A stretch of 64,000 bases of DNA from JAOUEA01 sp963810915. Lineage in GTDB: Bacteria; Actinomycetota; UBA4738; HRBIN12. Numbering within the stretch: position 1 is the first letter of the stretch; each line of letters opens with the position of its first letter. This document shows positions 17,717 through 27,118 of this stretch, piece by piece. The position numbers were made by a program, and so were the translations under genes. Below the pieces are notes generated by a model, which searched no databases, was not told the DNA's origin, and saw nothing but the letters and a program-made list of their open reading frames with translations. The stretch is from the NCBI GenBank assembly GCA_963810915.1, contig CAWEPH010000001.1, positions 62,001 through 126,000 on the forward strand, written 5' to 3'.

Positions 17717-18046
17717 TCAGAGCGTGGGCGCCGGGGGAGGCCCGAGGACCAGGAGCACGACGGAGGGTTCGTCGGACGCGTTGCGAACGGTGAGCTCCTC
17801 CCCGTGGGGCACCAGGACCGCCTCCCATTGCCCCATGCGAGCCCGGCTCTTGCCGACCTGCACGGCGACCTCACCGGCGAGCACCGTGGCCATGGCGTCG
17901 GACGTGGGGTCTGTCATCGGCCCCACGCCCTGCGCTGCCTGGAGGCAGATCACCTGGGACCAGAGGTGCTCGCTCTCGTAGAGCGTCTCGTGCCGCGCCT
18001 CATCCTCGGAGAACCACACGAGATCCCGGATGTCGCGGGGCTTCAT
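17717..18046 (-). CDS. Small cupin-fold protein
   Basis: A 109-residue protein. The central region (PTSDAMATVLAGEVAVQVGKSRARMGQWEAVLVPHGEEL) has the strand spacing and the GEV...P-G pattern of a single cupin barrel, though the first His-rich metal motif is weak. It starts with MKPRDIRDLVWF. The ATG at 18046 lies 7 bases after TACGCT, a leaderless arrangement. It may be a ligand-binding or redundant metal-binding protein; function unknown. Confidence 0.65.
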   Translation of the reverse strand: MKPRDIRDLVWFSEDEARHETLYESEHLWSQVICLQAAQGVGPMTDPTSDAMATVLAGEVAVQVGKSRARMGQWEAVLVPHGEELTVRNASDEPSVVLLVLGPPPAPTL

Positions 18047-18053
18047 GGCGTCC

Positions 18054-18059
18054 AGCGTA
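18054..18059 (-). promoter_or_regulatory. -10 hexamer TACGCT, leaderless start of cupin gene
   Basis: Read on the minus strand, TACGCT is followed by 7 bases and the ATG at 18046, with no ribosome site between. Confidence 0.5.
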
Positions 18060-18136
18060 GCGGGCGCCGCTCTTCCTGCCCGCTCGCGTTCGCGTTCACT
18101 AGACTCGGGCGGTCCTCACCAGACCAAGGAGTCTCG

Positions 18137-19621
<1,485 letters not shown>

Positions 19622-19626
19622 TCCCG

Positions 19627-20352
19627 ATGACGCACGAGGACCCCGCCAAGATCCGCACCGGACCGGTGATCGCCGTCTTCGCGCACCCCGACGACGCGGA
19701 GATCGCCGCCGGCGGGGTGCTCACGAAATGGTGCGCGGCGGGGCGCGAGGTGCACCTGCTGGTGCTCACGAACGGCGACCGCGGCTCCGGCGACGCCGGA
19801 CGCGATCGTGGCGAGCTCGCGCGGACGCGCCGTACGGAGACGGAGGCCGCCGCCGCGCTCATGGGACTCGCCAGCGTCCGGGTGCTGAGCATCCACGATG
19901 GCGAGCTGGAGAACCACTCGACGGTCCGGGAGGCCGTCGTCCGTCGGATCCGCGAGGTGCGCGCCGAGACACTCCTATCCTGCGACCCCACCGCCGTGTT
20001 CTTCGAGAACCGCTACTACAACCACAGCGACCACCGGACCGCAGGATCGATCGCGCTCGACGCCGCCTTCCCGGGCTCGGGGAACCCGCACTTCTTCCCC
20101 GAGCACCTCGGGGAAGGCCTCGACGTGCAGGAGGTCCACGACGTCTGGCTCGGGTGGACGAACGACCCCAACCACGTCGAGGACATCTCGGGGCACCTGG
20201 CAACGAAGGTCACCGCGCTCGCTGCCCACGCGAGTCAGCTGGCCGAGGGGATCCGGTTCTTCGAGGACTCCCTGAAGGAGGAGGCGCTCGAGGCCGGTGC
20301 CAAGATCGGTGTGGAGCACGCCGAGGAGTTCAGGGTCCTGGATCTCTCCTAG
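19627..20352 (+). CDS. PIG-L family N-acetylglucosaminyl deacetylase (LmbE-like)
   Basis: A 241-residue zinc hydrolase. The metal motif AHPDDAEIAAGG lies near residue 19 and the C-terminal partner HSDHR near residue 135. Members deacetylate GlcNAc-inositol (mycothiol pathway), GlcNAc-phosphatidylinositol or antibiotic intermediates. The actinobacterial-looking context makes a mycothiol or bacillithiol-type substrate possible, but no other thiol-biosynthesis gene is nearby. It follows the aminopeptidase closely and converges with the methyltransferase with a 4-base overlap. Confidence 0.88.
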   Translation: MTHEDPAKIRTGPVIAVFAHPDDAEIAAGGVLTKWCAAGREVHLLVLTNGDRGSGDAGRDRGELARTRRTETEAAAALMGLASVRVLSIHDGELENHSTVREAVVRRIREVRAETLLSCDPTAVFFENRYYNHSDHRTAGSIALDAAFPGSGNPHFFPEHLGEGLDVQEVHDVWLGWTNDPNHVEDISGHLATKVTALAAHASQLAEGIRFFEDSLKEEALEAGAKIGVEHAEEFRVLDLS

Positions 20353-21140
20353 ACCTTGACGCCGACGGCGAGGACCACCTCACGGAAGTCGTTGAGGGGA
20401 TCGGGGAAGCGCTCGGCGAAGACCTCGTGGGCGCGAGCCCGGAAGTCGTCCCAGCCCGACGGGCCGAGCATGTCGCGGACGAAGCGTCCGGTGGCCCAGA
20501 CGCTGAGCCCGTCGAGGTAGTCGTCCAGGGGGTAGACCCATCGGTACTTCGCGACCTCCGTCCTAACGTGGCGCAGCCCGGCGTCCATCAGGACCTCTTC
20601 CACGGGGCCGCGGCGCCGGAACCGCTCGTGTCCGGGCGCTGCCTCCGCGTAGGCGGGCGCGAGCATCTCCCGCGGGACCACGGCCTCGATCAGCTCACGC
20701 CAAGTCTCCTGATACGCGTCCACGCCGTCGGCCCAAGAGGAGAACGCGATGCGTCCGCCGGGACGTACCACGCGGATCACGTCGAAGAGCGCGGTGTCGA
20801 CCTTCGTGAAGTGCGCGAGCACGAAGTTGCCAACGGCGGCGTCGAACATCCCTCCGCGGAACGGCAGGTCGAGCGCCTGGGCGGCCGCGAACGGCAAGCC
20901 GGGCCGAACGCGATGCCCGACCTCGAGCATCCCCAGGGACTCGTCGATGCCCACGGGCTGATGGCCGGCTTCGGCGAGGATCTGGGCGGCGATCCCGGTG
21001 CCGGTCCCGACGTCGAGCACGTGCGACGGCGGCTCGAGTTGGGCGAGCGCGAGGAGGTCGCGGACCACCTCGGCGAAGCGCGGCGCGTGCACGCGCTCGT
21101 AGATCTCGGCGACGTCGTCGTAGGTCCGCCAATCGCTCAT
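20349..21140 (-). CDS. Class I SAM-dependent methyltransferase
   Basis: A 263-residue protein with motif I VLDVGTGTGIAA near residue 42, an acidic residue ending strand 2 (VGIDES), the AQALDLPF segment and the post-motif VVRPGGRIAFSSW. It resembles UbiE/COQ5-like small-molecule methyltransferases. Substrate unknown. The ATG at 21140 is preferred over one three codons upstream because TACCCT lies 8 bases before it. Confidence 0.85.
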   Translation of the reverse strand: MSDWRTYDDVAEIYERVHAPRFAEVVRDLLALAQLEPPSHVLDVGTGTGIAAQILAEAGHQPVGIDESLGMLEVGHRVRPGLPFAAAQALDLPFRGGMFDAAVGNFVLAHFTKVDTALFDVIRVVRPGGRIAFSSWADGVDAYQETWRELIEAVVPREMLAPAYAEAAPGHERFRRRGPVEEVLMDAGLRHVRTEVAKYRWVYPLDDYLDGLSVWATGRFVRDMLGPSGWDDFRARAHEVFAERFPDPLNDFREVVLAVGVKV

Positions 21141-21148
21141 GGCCCGCA

Positions 21149-21154
21149 AGGGTA
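21149..21154 (-). promoter_or_regulatory. -10 hexamer TACCCT, leaderless start of methyltransferase
   Basis: On the minus strand TACCCT is followed by 8 bases and the ATG at 21140. Confidence 0.4.
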
Positions 21155-21209
21155 CCGGTCCGCGTCGCGGACGGAGGCTCTCCGACGGCCGGGTAGGCTC
21201 TACGACCGT

Positions 21210-21230
21210 ATGCGAGGGGTGGGGGTGTGA
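21210..21230 (+). other. Possible leader mini-ORF (MRGVGV) before a membrane protein
   Basis: A TAGGCT hexamer at 21194-21199 is followed by 10 bases and then ATG at 21210. That ATG opens a six-codon frame whose TGA (21228-21230) overlaps the GTG start of the membrane protein (GTGA). If the mRNA begins at this ATG, the mini-ORF would be translated first and couple to the membrane protein. It is too short for any similarity argument. Confidence 0.3.
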
Positions 21231-22006
21231 GCGGGCCTGCGGGCGTGATGGCGCTGGTGCTCGCCGAGACGGTGGCGGGCGCGGCGGCCCTCCTGTGGTT
21301 CACGCCTCTGTGGAACGAGGTCAAGCGCGGGTTCTTCAAGCTCACCTGCGGGATCCTGCTCGCCCTCGCGGTATGCACCTGGTGGTCGGCGCGGGCGGGA
21401 CTGATCGCGGGCGACGAGGCCGGCACGTGGGCGGTGCGCCTCGCGCTGATCGCCACGGCGGCGATCGCGCTCGGGCTGGTGCTGCTGTTCGCACGGCTGG
21501 ATCTGGCGGGGCGCGTGGTGGGGATCGGCTCCGTGCCCATCGCCATCGCCGTGCTCGCCGCCATGGCCGCGACAGGGCGCCAGTCCTGGGCGCTCGGCTT
21601 CTTCCAACTCCTCGCAGGTGCGTTCTTCCTGGGTTCGGTAACGGACGGCCTGCTCCTCGGCCACTGGTACCTCACGGACCGCGGCCTCTCACGTCGTCCG
21701 ATCAACCGCTACACCAACCTGATGCTCATCGCGGTCGGCGTTGAGGCGATCGCGGTGATCAGCGGTGGGTTCCAGGGGACCGGCGCCTCGCAGGCCGTGA
21801 ATCCCCTGCTGACCGCCGGCGCGCTGGCCCCGTGGATCGCGCTCGGGATGACCGCGACGACCGCCCTCATCGCGGGGCTCACGCGGGCCGCGCTCCGGGG
21901 GGAGCGCGCCTCCGCCGTCCAGTCGGCGACGGGCTTCTACTACCTCGCGGTGGTGACGGCCTTCACGGCCGAGCTCGCCGTCAAGACGCGCTTCTTGGCG
22001 GGCTAG
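21227..22006 (+). CDS. Unknown polytopic membrane protein
   Basis: A 259-residue protein with about seven hydrophobic segments (for example MALVLAETVAGAAALLWFTP, ILLALAVCTWW, LALIATAAIALGLVLL, VPIAIAVLAAMAA). I recognise no named family. Two features may be useful: HWYLTDRGLSRRPINRYTNLML in a loop, and the FTPLWNEVKRGFF stretch after the first helix, which resemble parts of respiratory membrane subunits. The CPBP protease gene follows after one base, so they are probably co-transcribed. Confidence 0.7.
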   Translation: MSGPAGVMALVLAETVAGAAALLWFTPLWNEVKRGFFKLTCGILLALAVCTWWSARAGLIAGDEAGTWAVRLALIATAAIALGLVLLFARLDLAGRVVGIGSVPIAIAVLAAMAATGRQSWALGFFQLLAGAFFLGSVTDGLLLGHWYLTDRGLSRRPINRYTNLMLIAVGVEAIAVISGGFQGTGASQAVNPLLTAGALAPWIALGMTATTALIAGLTRAALRGERASAVQSATGFYYLAVVTAFTAELAVKTRFLAG

Positions 22007-22007
22007 C

Positions 22008-22634
22008 GTGCAGCTCGCGGTCATGGTCGCAGGCACCTTCGCCGAGATGGCGGGCTGGTGGTTGGTGGCCTCCCGCGGGCGCGACGTTTGGCGGCTCATG
22101 CCCCTGGTCCTCGGCGCGATGGGCGTGGCGGCCGTGCTCGTGCGCCGGCCGGTCTGGACCGACGGCGTGAGCGCGCTGACGGCCCTGGCCGCCGGGATCG
22201 CCTCCGGGTTCGTCCTGTACGTGGGCACGAGGGCGTTCGTGTGGGTGGCCGCCCATTGGAGGCCGTTCAGGCGGGCCGTCGTCGAGAAGTACGCGGAGGC
22301 CGCCACCGTTCCGTTGGCGAGGTCGCTCGCCCTCTCCCTCCTGGTGATGGTCCCGTCCGAGGAGTTCTTCTGGCGGGGGTTGTTCCAGGGACGGCTCGGG
22401 GTCGCCGTCGGTGCCGCTACGGCGGCCGGCCTCACCTGGATCGTGTACGTCGTGGCGAACGGTCCCAGCCGGAGCCTCCCCATCCTCGCGGGCGCGTTCG
22501 TGGGCGGTGCCCTCTGGACGGGGCTCGCGTGGTGGTCGGGTGGTGTGCTCGCGAGCCTCGGGAGCCATATCCTCTGGACCGGTGCGATGCTGGCGCTCCC
22601 ACCGGGAGCAGGCAGGGAGGCGGTGAGCGGGTGA
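22008..22634 (+). CDS. CPBP family intramembrane metalloprotease
   Basis: A 208-residue membrane protein. The motif SEEFFWRGLFQG at about residue 117 is the first metal/catalytic EExxxR block of CPBP (CAAX-processing-like) proteases, and GSHILWTG near the C-terminus gives the second His block. Members process prenylated proteins in eukaryotes and have roles in bacteriocin immunity or anti-sigma cleavage in bacteria; the substrate here is unknown. It starts one base after the preceding membrane protein and its stop overlaps the next start. Confidence 0.82.
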   Translation: MQLAVMVAGTFAEMAGWWLVASRGRDVWRLMPLVLGAMGVAAVLVRRPVWTDGVSALTALAAGIASGFVLYVGTRAFVWVAAHWRPFRRAVVEKYAEAATVPLARSLALSLLVMVPSEEFFWRGLFQGRLGVAVGAATAAGLTWIVYVVANGPSRSLPILAGAFVGGALWTGLAWWSGGVLASLGSHILWTGAMLALPPGAGREAVSG

Positions 22635-23578
22635 GTTTCCTCTCGACGGCGGTCCAAGAGGTCCTTGAGCAGGGGCCCTTCTGTGCCGTCGCCACCACCA
22701 CGCCCAGAGGACCCCACCTCACCCCGCTGGTCTTCGCCTACTCAGGGGGCAGGGTATGGCTCACCACATCGCGCGGCTCGGTCAAGGCACGAGCCTGGAA
22801 AGGCGATCGGGGGATCGCCGGCCTCATCAGGCACGGCGAGCTCGCCGTGACGTTCACCGGCACCGTGAAGACCTACGACGCGCTCGACCGTTCCACCTGG
22901 GGCGCGGCGGTGGCGGGCGCCACCTCGATCGCGCGCGCGACGGGCACCTTCTCGAAGAAGAACGCGCGGTTCTTCGCCGGGTACGCGTTCGACGCGCGAC
23001 AGGTGCCCCTTGCGTGGACGCCGCCGGGCCGCGTGTTCGTCGGCGTCGATCTCGAACGCACCGCGCTTCTTGACGAGGACGGCGTGCAGGAGGGTCGCGG
23101 GCGTTGGGGCGGGTCGGCGCGTTCCCACGGGACGTTCCGACGCTCGAGTGCGGGCGCCGACCCCTTGGCGGTGCTCCCCTCCGACATCGGGGCGGTGCTT
23201 GGTCGTTCCGGAGAGGGCTCCCTGGCGGTGGCCGGTGCACGCGGCCCGGTGGTGTTGCCCGTGCGTTGGCTGGCCGACGACCACACCCTGTATGCGGCGA
23301 TGCCCGCAGAGACGCTCGCGCTGGCGGGCGCGGAGCCCGACGCACCGGTCGCGCTCACGGTGGACCGCGCTTCGGCATGGCGAGCGCGCGACATGGTGGG
23401 GGCGATGATCCAGGGGACGGGTGCCAGTTACCTGCTGGACGACGTCGGGTCGGGAGCCAAGAGTGCCCGATCGCTGGCGTCGGCGTTGCATCCGGCCGCG
23501 GACGCGCTCGTGCGGATCGTGCCGGCTCGGCTCGTGTGGTGGAACGGCTGGTCGAGCGGGAGCGCGGCGGTGGGATGA
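22631..23578 (+). CDS. Pyridoxamine-5-phosphate-oxidase-like FMN/F420-fold protein
   Basis: A 315-residue protein starting at a GTG that overlaps the protease stop (GTGA). The N-terminal half (about 1-160) has the split-barrel pattern of PNPOx-like proteins: GPFCAVATTTPRGPHLTPLVF and VWLTTSRGSVKARAWKGD. The second half (about 165-315) has a similar but weaker strand pattern (GSLAVAGARGPVVLPVRW), suggesting a duplicated barrel. Cofactor could be FMN, F420 or heme. It overlaps the following SRPBCC gene by 4 bases. Confidence 0.72.
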   Translation: MSFLSTAVQEVLEQGPFCAVATTTPRGPHLTPLVFAYSGGRVWLTTSRGSVKARAWKGDRGIAGLIRHGELAVTFTGTVKTYDALDRSTWGAAVAGATSIARATGTFSKKNARFFAGYAFDARQVPLAWTPPGRVFVGVDLERTALLDEDGVQEGRGRWGGSARSHGTFRRSSAGADPLAVLPSDIGAVLGRSGEGSLAVAGARGPVVLPVRWLADDHTLYAAMPAETLALAGAEPDAPVALTVDRASAWRARDMVGAMIQGTGASYLLDDVGSGAKSARSLASALHPAADALVRIVPARLVWWNGWSSGSAAVG

Positions 23579-24018
23579 CGGTCGTCGAGTTCTCCGTGGA
23601 GGTGGAGGCGCCCCCCGAACAGGTCTGGCGGGTGGCGAGCGACCCCTGCAACCTGCCTCAGTGGGACCGTCACGTCGTGCGCGTCCGGGTCCCCGAGGAT
23701 GGGCTCGCGCAGGGGGTGGTGTACGAGGTCGACATGGGCTTCATGGCCGTGCAGACCACCGTGCGCGCCGAGGTGCTCGAGTGGGAGCCGCCGTGGCGCG
23801 CGACGATCCTGCTGCGCGGATTGCTGGAGGCGCGTGTGACCACGTCGATAGCGTCGCTCCCGTACGAGCGGAGCGTCCTGCGACACGAGGTCGAGTTCCG
23901 CTTCCGCGGTCCCTTCGGAGGCTTCGGCGCCGCGAGCCTCAACATGCTCGGGGGCGCCGAGTTGGCACTGCGTCACGGCGTCCTCGCGCAGAAGGCCCAG
24001 ATCGAAGCGCTCGCCTGA
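23575..24018 (+). CDS. SRPBCC family protein
   Basis: A 147-residue protein with the START-like opening VVEFSVEVEAPPEQVWRVASDPCNLPQWDRHV and a central strand set (VVYEVDMGFMAVQTTVRAEV) typical of coenzyme-Q-binding/polyketide-cyclase-like proteins. The C-terminal helix is shorter than in the SRPBCC protein at 15515. It overlaps the PNPOx-like gene by ATGA and is the last of four tightly packed plus-strand genes. Ligand unknown. Confidence 0.76.
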   Translation: MTVVEFSVEVEAPPEQVWRVASDPCNLPQWDRHVVRVRVPEDGLAQGVVYEVDMGFMAVQTTVRAEVLEWEPPWRATILLRGLLEARVTTSIASLPYERSVLRHEVEFRFRGPFGGFGAASLNMLGGAELALRHGVLAQKAQIEALA

Positions 24019-24029
24019 TCGCGGTCCGC

Positions 24030-24299
24030 TCAGCCTTTGGAGTTCTTGCGGAAGTCGATCTTGCCGATCAGGTACCCCGCGCCGAAGCCCAGCGCCGCGG
24101 CCACCGTCAGGGTGAGCCAGACGGGCCAGGTGACGTCCCAGAAGAGGATCTGGACGCTCCGCTTCTCGCTGTTCTGCAGGATCAGGATCAACAGGATCAC
24201 CGCGAGGACGATGAAGCCGATCGCCTTGCCGCTGATCGAGCGGCTCTTGCTGAAGCCCTCCTGCAGGTCGTCGCCGCGTCCGTCGTCGCGATTGCGCAT
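24030..24299 (-). CDS. LapA-domain (DUF1049) small membrane protein
   Basis: An 89-residue protein with a charged N-terminus, a first membrane helix (about 26-43, GFIVLAVILLILILQNSE) and a second (about 58-80). The QNSEKRSVQILFWDVTWPVWL pattern between them is characteristic of the LapA/DUF1049 family. In E. coli the family assists LPS assembly; in a probable monoderm its role is unknown. It sits between convergent SRPBCC and divergent PAP2 genes. Confidence 0.8.
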   Translation of the reverse strand: MRNRDDGRGDDLQEGFSKSRSISGKAIGFIVLAVILLILILQNSEKRSVQILFWDVTWPVWLTLTVAAALGFGAGYLIGKIDFRKNSKG

Positions 24300-24336
24300 C
24301 GTCGTCCCTTCCGTGACGGTCCCGTGTGGATGGTCG

Positions 24337-24342
24337 CATAGT
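24337..24342 (+). promoter_or_regulatory. -10 hexamer CATAGT, leaderless start of PAP2 gene
   Basis: CATAGT ends 7 bases before GTG 24350. This spacing decides between several in-frame GTG codons for the PAP2 start. Confidence 0.42.
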
Positions 24343-24349
24343 GAGGGCC

Positions 24350-24940
24350 GTGAAGGTGCGAGGCGTGCTTCGGAGCACCATGCTGGTCGGGGCCGCCGGG
24401 GCGATCGGCTACGCCGCGTTGCGCTCGGAAGCGGGCAGATCGGTCGATCGCGAGCTCTTCTCGGCGGTGAACGCCGGTCATGGCCCCGGAGCGGATCGCT
24501 TCTTCGACGGCGTCACCGAGCTCGGCTCGTTGTACGCGGCAGGCGCAGCGGCGGGCTCGCTCGCGGTCTTGGGAGAGCGGCGCGTCGCGGCGGACGCGGC
24601 CTCGGCGGCGGCGACCACATGGCTCGTCGGCCAGGGCGTGAAGAAGCTCGTGGACCGTCCCCGCCCGTACCACGCGGACGCCGGGGGCACGCGCCAGATG
24701 ATCGCCTCGCCGTTCGGGACGTCGTGGCCCTCGATCCACCCGGCCGTGCTCACCACCTTCACCCGCGTTGCCGGGCGCGAGCTCGGTCTCGGCGCGCTGG
24801 CCCGCGCCGGGCTCACCGCGCTCGATCTCGCCGTCGCCACCTCCCGTGTCTACCTCGGCGTGCACTACCCCTCCGATGTGGCCGCCGGGCTGCTGATCGG
24901 GCGCGCGGTGGCCCGGATGTGGCCCTCGCACCGCGGATAG
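24350..24940 (+). CDS. PAP2 superfamily phosphatase
   Basis: A 196-residue membrane-associated phosphatase. The first block KKLVDRPRPY matches KX6RP, the second is SWPSIHP (usually PSGH; the Gly is Ile here and the His is kept), and the third SRVYLGVHYPSDV carries the catalytic His. It may dephosphorylate undecaprenyl diphosphate or phosphatidic/phosphatidylglycerol phosphate. Upstream GTG codons at 24326 and 24341 are possible, but 24350 fits a CATAGT hexamer 7 bases before it. lgt follows after 11 bases. Confidence 0.82.
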   Translation: MKVRGVLRSTMLVGAAGAIGYAALRSEAGRSVDRELFSAVNAGHGPGADRFFDGVTELGSLYAAGAAAGSLAVLGERRVAADAASAAATTWLVGQGVKKLVDRPRPYHADAGGTRQMIASPFGTSWPSIHPAVLTTFTRVAGRELGLGALARAGLTALDLAVATSRVYLGVHYPSDVAAGLLIGRAVARMWPSHRG

Positions 24941-24943
24941 ACT
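24938..24943 (+). promoter_or_regulatory. -10 hexamer TAGACT, leaderless start of lgt
   Basis: TAGACT overlaps the PAP2 stop codon and ends 8 bases before the lgt ATG; there is no ribosome site in the gap. Confidence 0.45.
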
Positions 24944-24951
24944 CGCGTCCG

Positions 24952-25908
24952 ATGCTCTTCCTCGCTTCCATCAGCTGGCCGGTCCTCGACCGCATCCGCC
25001 TCGGTCCCGTCGCGATCTCTCCGCACGGGCTGTTCATCGCGATCGGGTTCATGTGCGGGGCGTGGCTCCTCGGCAGGATCGGGCCCACGCGCGGGATCCC
25101 CGCCGAGGAGGTCAACGCGATCGCCTTCTGGTCGCTGATCGGGGCGATCATCGGCTCACGGTTCTTCTACGTGCTGGCGCATCTGTCGGAGTTCCACAAC
25201 GCCGGGCAGATGCTCGCGGTGTGGCGGGGCGGGATCTCGCTGCTGGGCGGCATCGCGGGCGCGACCCTGATCAACGTGCCGCGCGTGCGTCGCCGCGGCT
25301 ACCGCTTCTTCCAGGTGGCCGACGTCGTCGCCCCCGCCCTCGCGTTCGGGATCGCGATCGGTCGAATCGGCGACCTCATCATCGGAGACCACCTGGGGCG
25401 GCCCACCTCGTGGGCGCTGGCGTGGCGGTACGGGGGCGGCACGGTCGCGCCCCCGTTCGCGTGCGCGAGCGGCCTGTGCCAGGCCGGACTGCAAGGAGGG
25501 CATCTCGAGACGATCCAGCGCACCGGGGCGCGGCTCCTCGACGGTCAGGGGACGTTGATCGCGCAGGGGGTGGGTGTCCATCAGACGGCCCTGTACGACA
25601 TGATCATCGCGTGGGGACTCTTCGCGTTCCTCTGGTTCTTCATGCTGCGGCGCCCGCGACGCGAGGGCGTCATCACCCTCACGTTCGGCCTCGTCTACGG
25701 CTGCGCGCGGATCCTGGAGGACTCGCTCCGGATCGACAAGCGCTTCGGCCCGTTCACGGGTTCGCAGTGGACGGCGCTCTGCGTGGCGCTGCTCTCGGCG
25801 GGGCTCCTGATCTGGTGGGCGCTGCACCCGGCGGCGGTGCCCGTCGAACCCGAGGGCGCCGCCGCTGGCGGGGGCCCTCGGGGGGCGGAGGGGTCCGCCG
25901 ACGCCTAG
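24952..25908 (+). CDS. lgt: Prolipoprotein diacylglyceryl transferase
   Basis: A 318-residue integral membrane enzyme that transfers diacylglycerol from phosphatidylglycerol to the lipobox Cys of prolipoproteins. About seven hydrophobic segments are visible. Hallmarks are SPHGLFIAIGF (conserved HG), RGGISLLGGI and the signature GRIGDLIIGDHLGRPTS, where the usual Asn after GRIG is Asp. A hydrophilic Ala/Gly/Glu-rich tail of about 20 residues ends the protein. It overlaps the convergent mrp-type gene by 4 bases. The ATG at 24952 follows a TAGACT hexamer. Confidence 0.93.
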   Translation: MLFLASISWPVLDRIRLGPVAISPHGLFIAIGFMCGAWLLGRIGPTRGIPAEEVNAIAFWSLIGAIIGSRFFYVLAHLSEFHNAGQMLAVWRGGISLLGGIAGATLINVPRVRRRGYRFFQVADVVAPALAFGIAIGRIGDLIIGDHLGRPTSWALAWRYGGGTVAPPFACASGLCQAGLQGGHLETIQRTGARLLDGQGTLIAQGVGVHQTALYDMIIAWGLFAFLWFFMLRRPRREGVITLTFGLVYGCARILEDSLRIDKRFGPFTGSQWTALCVALLSAGLLIWWALHPAAVPVEPEGAAAGGGPRGAEGSADA

Positions 25909-27044
25909 TGCTGGTGCGCGGGCGCGGCGCCAGGGGTCGTCATCAGCGTGAGCGGCTTGCCGACCTTCGTCTTCGTGGCGCGGGCGACGGCACCGGCCGC
26001 CTCGCGCAGGACCACCGACGCCGGCGCATCTGGCTGCGAGAGCACGATGGGGGTGCCCTCGTCGCCCCCTTCGCGGATGGCCGGGAGCAACGGAACCTGT
26101 CCCATCAACGGCACGCCGAGCGTCTCCGCGGCCTCCGCACCGCCGCCCGAGCCGAAGATCTCGTCCCGCTCGCCACAGTGGGGGCACACGTAGTAGCTCA
26201 TGTTCTCGATCACACCGAGCGGCCGGAGGTTCGTGCGCTCGGCCATCTTGCCTGCGCGTTCGGCGACCTTGCGTGCGGCCTCCTGGGGCGTCGTCACGAC
26301 GAGCATGGAGGCGCCCGGCAGGAACGACGCGAGCGAGATGCTCACATCGCCGGTGCCGGGTGGCAGATCGCAGAGGAGGAAGTCCAGGTCCCCCCAATAG
26401 ACGTCGCCGAGGAACTGCTCGATGGCCTTGTGGAGCATGGGCCCCCGCCAGATCACGGGCGTCTCCTCGGGCACGAAGAAGCCCATGGAGATCACCTTCA
26501 CACCGTGAGCCTCGAGGGGCAGGATCATGTCGTTGAAGCCCACCGGCTTCCCCGAGACGCCCATCATCCTCGGCACGCTGAACCCCCAGACGTCGGCGTC
26601 GAGGATCCCGACCGCGTGGCCTTCTGCGGCGAGCGCAACCGCCAGGTTCACCGTGACGCTCGACTTGCCCACGCCGCCCTTGCCGGACGCGATCGCCACG
26701 ATCGACGTCTGTGGCGGGAACTGGATGCGAGGCTGGGCCGCGGCGCCGGGCGCCGGGGCGCCGCCCCGCAACTGCTGCACGAGCGACTCGCGCTGCTCCT
26801 GGCTCATGGGGGACAGGCTCACGTCCACACGCTCCACGCCGGCGAGCGGCTGCACGGCGGCCGTCACGTCCTGCGTGATGCGATCCTTGAGGGGGCACCC
26901 CTCGATCGTGATGAGGACATCGACGGCGACGGCGCCACCGTCCACGCGGATGCCCTGCAGCATCCCGATGTCCTCGATCGGACGGCCGATCTCGGGGTCG
27001 AGCACGTTGCGGAGTGCCTCGCGAACCTGTGCCTCGGTGACCAC
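25905..27044 (-). CDS. Mrp/ApbC-type Fe-S cluster carrier P-loop ATPase
   Basis: A 379-residue protein. An N-terminal MIP18/DUF59 domain (about 1-85, DPEIGRPIEDIGM and the EGCPLKD Cys) is fused to a P-loop ATPase with the deviant Walker A SGKGGVGKS, the LLCDLPPGTGD block and the CPHCG motif, which binds the bridging cluster in a dimer. It should carry Fe-S clusters to apoproteins. Two GTG codons are possible: 27059 and 27044. AAAGGA lies 6 bases before 27044, so the shorter form is chosen. It is divergent from the SufR-like regulator. Confidence 0.92.
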   Translation of the reverse strand: MVTEAQVREALRNVLDPEIGRPIEDIGMLQGIRVDGGAVAVDVLITIEGCPLKDRITQDVTAAVQPLAGVERVDVSLSPMSQEQRESLVQQLRGGAPAPGAAAQPRIQFPPQTSIVAIASGKGGVGKSSVTVNLAVALAAEGHAVGILDADVWGFSVPRMMGVSGKPVGFNDMILPLEAHGVKVISMGFFVPEETPVIWRGPMLHKAIEQFLGDVYWGDLDFLLCDLPPGTGDVSISLASFLPGASMLVVTTPQEAARKVAERAGKMAERTNLRPLGVIENMSYYVCPHCGERDEIFGSGGGAEAAETLGVPLMGQVPLLPAIREGGDEGTPIVLSQPDAPASVVLREAAGAVARATKTKVGKPLTLMTTPGAAPAHQH

Positions 27045-27070
27045 GGGGGTTCCTTTCACGCTCTAGTCTT

Positions 27071-27100
27071 GGTTGACACGGTCTCCACCGTGGAAATCCA
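27071..27100. promoter_or_regulatory. Palindromic operator candidate between mrp and sufR-like genes
   Basis: CACGGT-CTCC-ACCGTG (27077-27092) is a perfect 6-base inverted repeat. Flanking bases extend it imperfectly (TGGTTGA on the left, TGGAAATCCA on the right). A TTGACA hexamer at 27073-27078 overlaps the left arm, so a bound dimer would block a promoter reading toward the regulator. It lies in the 74-base spacer of two divergent genes, the usual place for an autoregulated operator. The link to this particular regulator is inference. Confidence 0.55.
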
Positions 27101-27118
27101 GTCTACGACGGAGGGACG

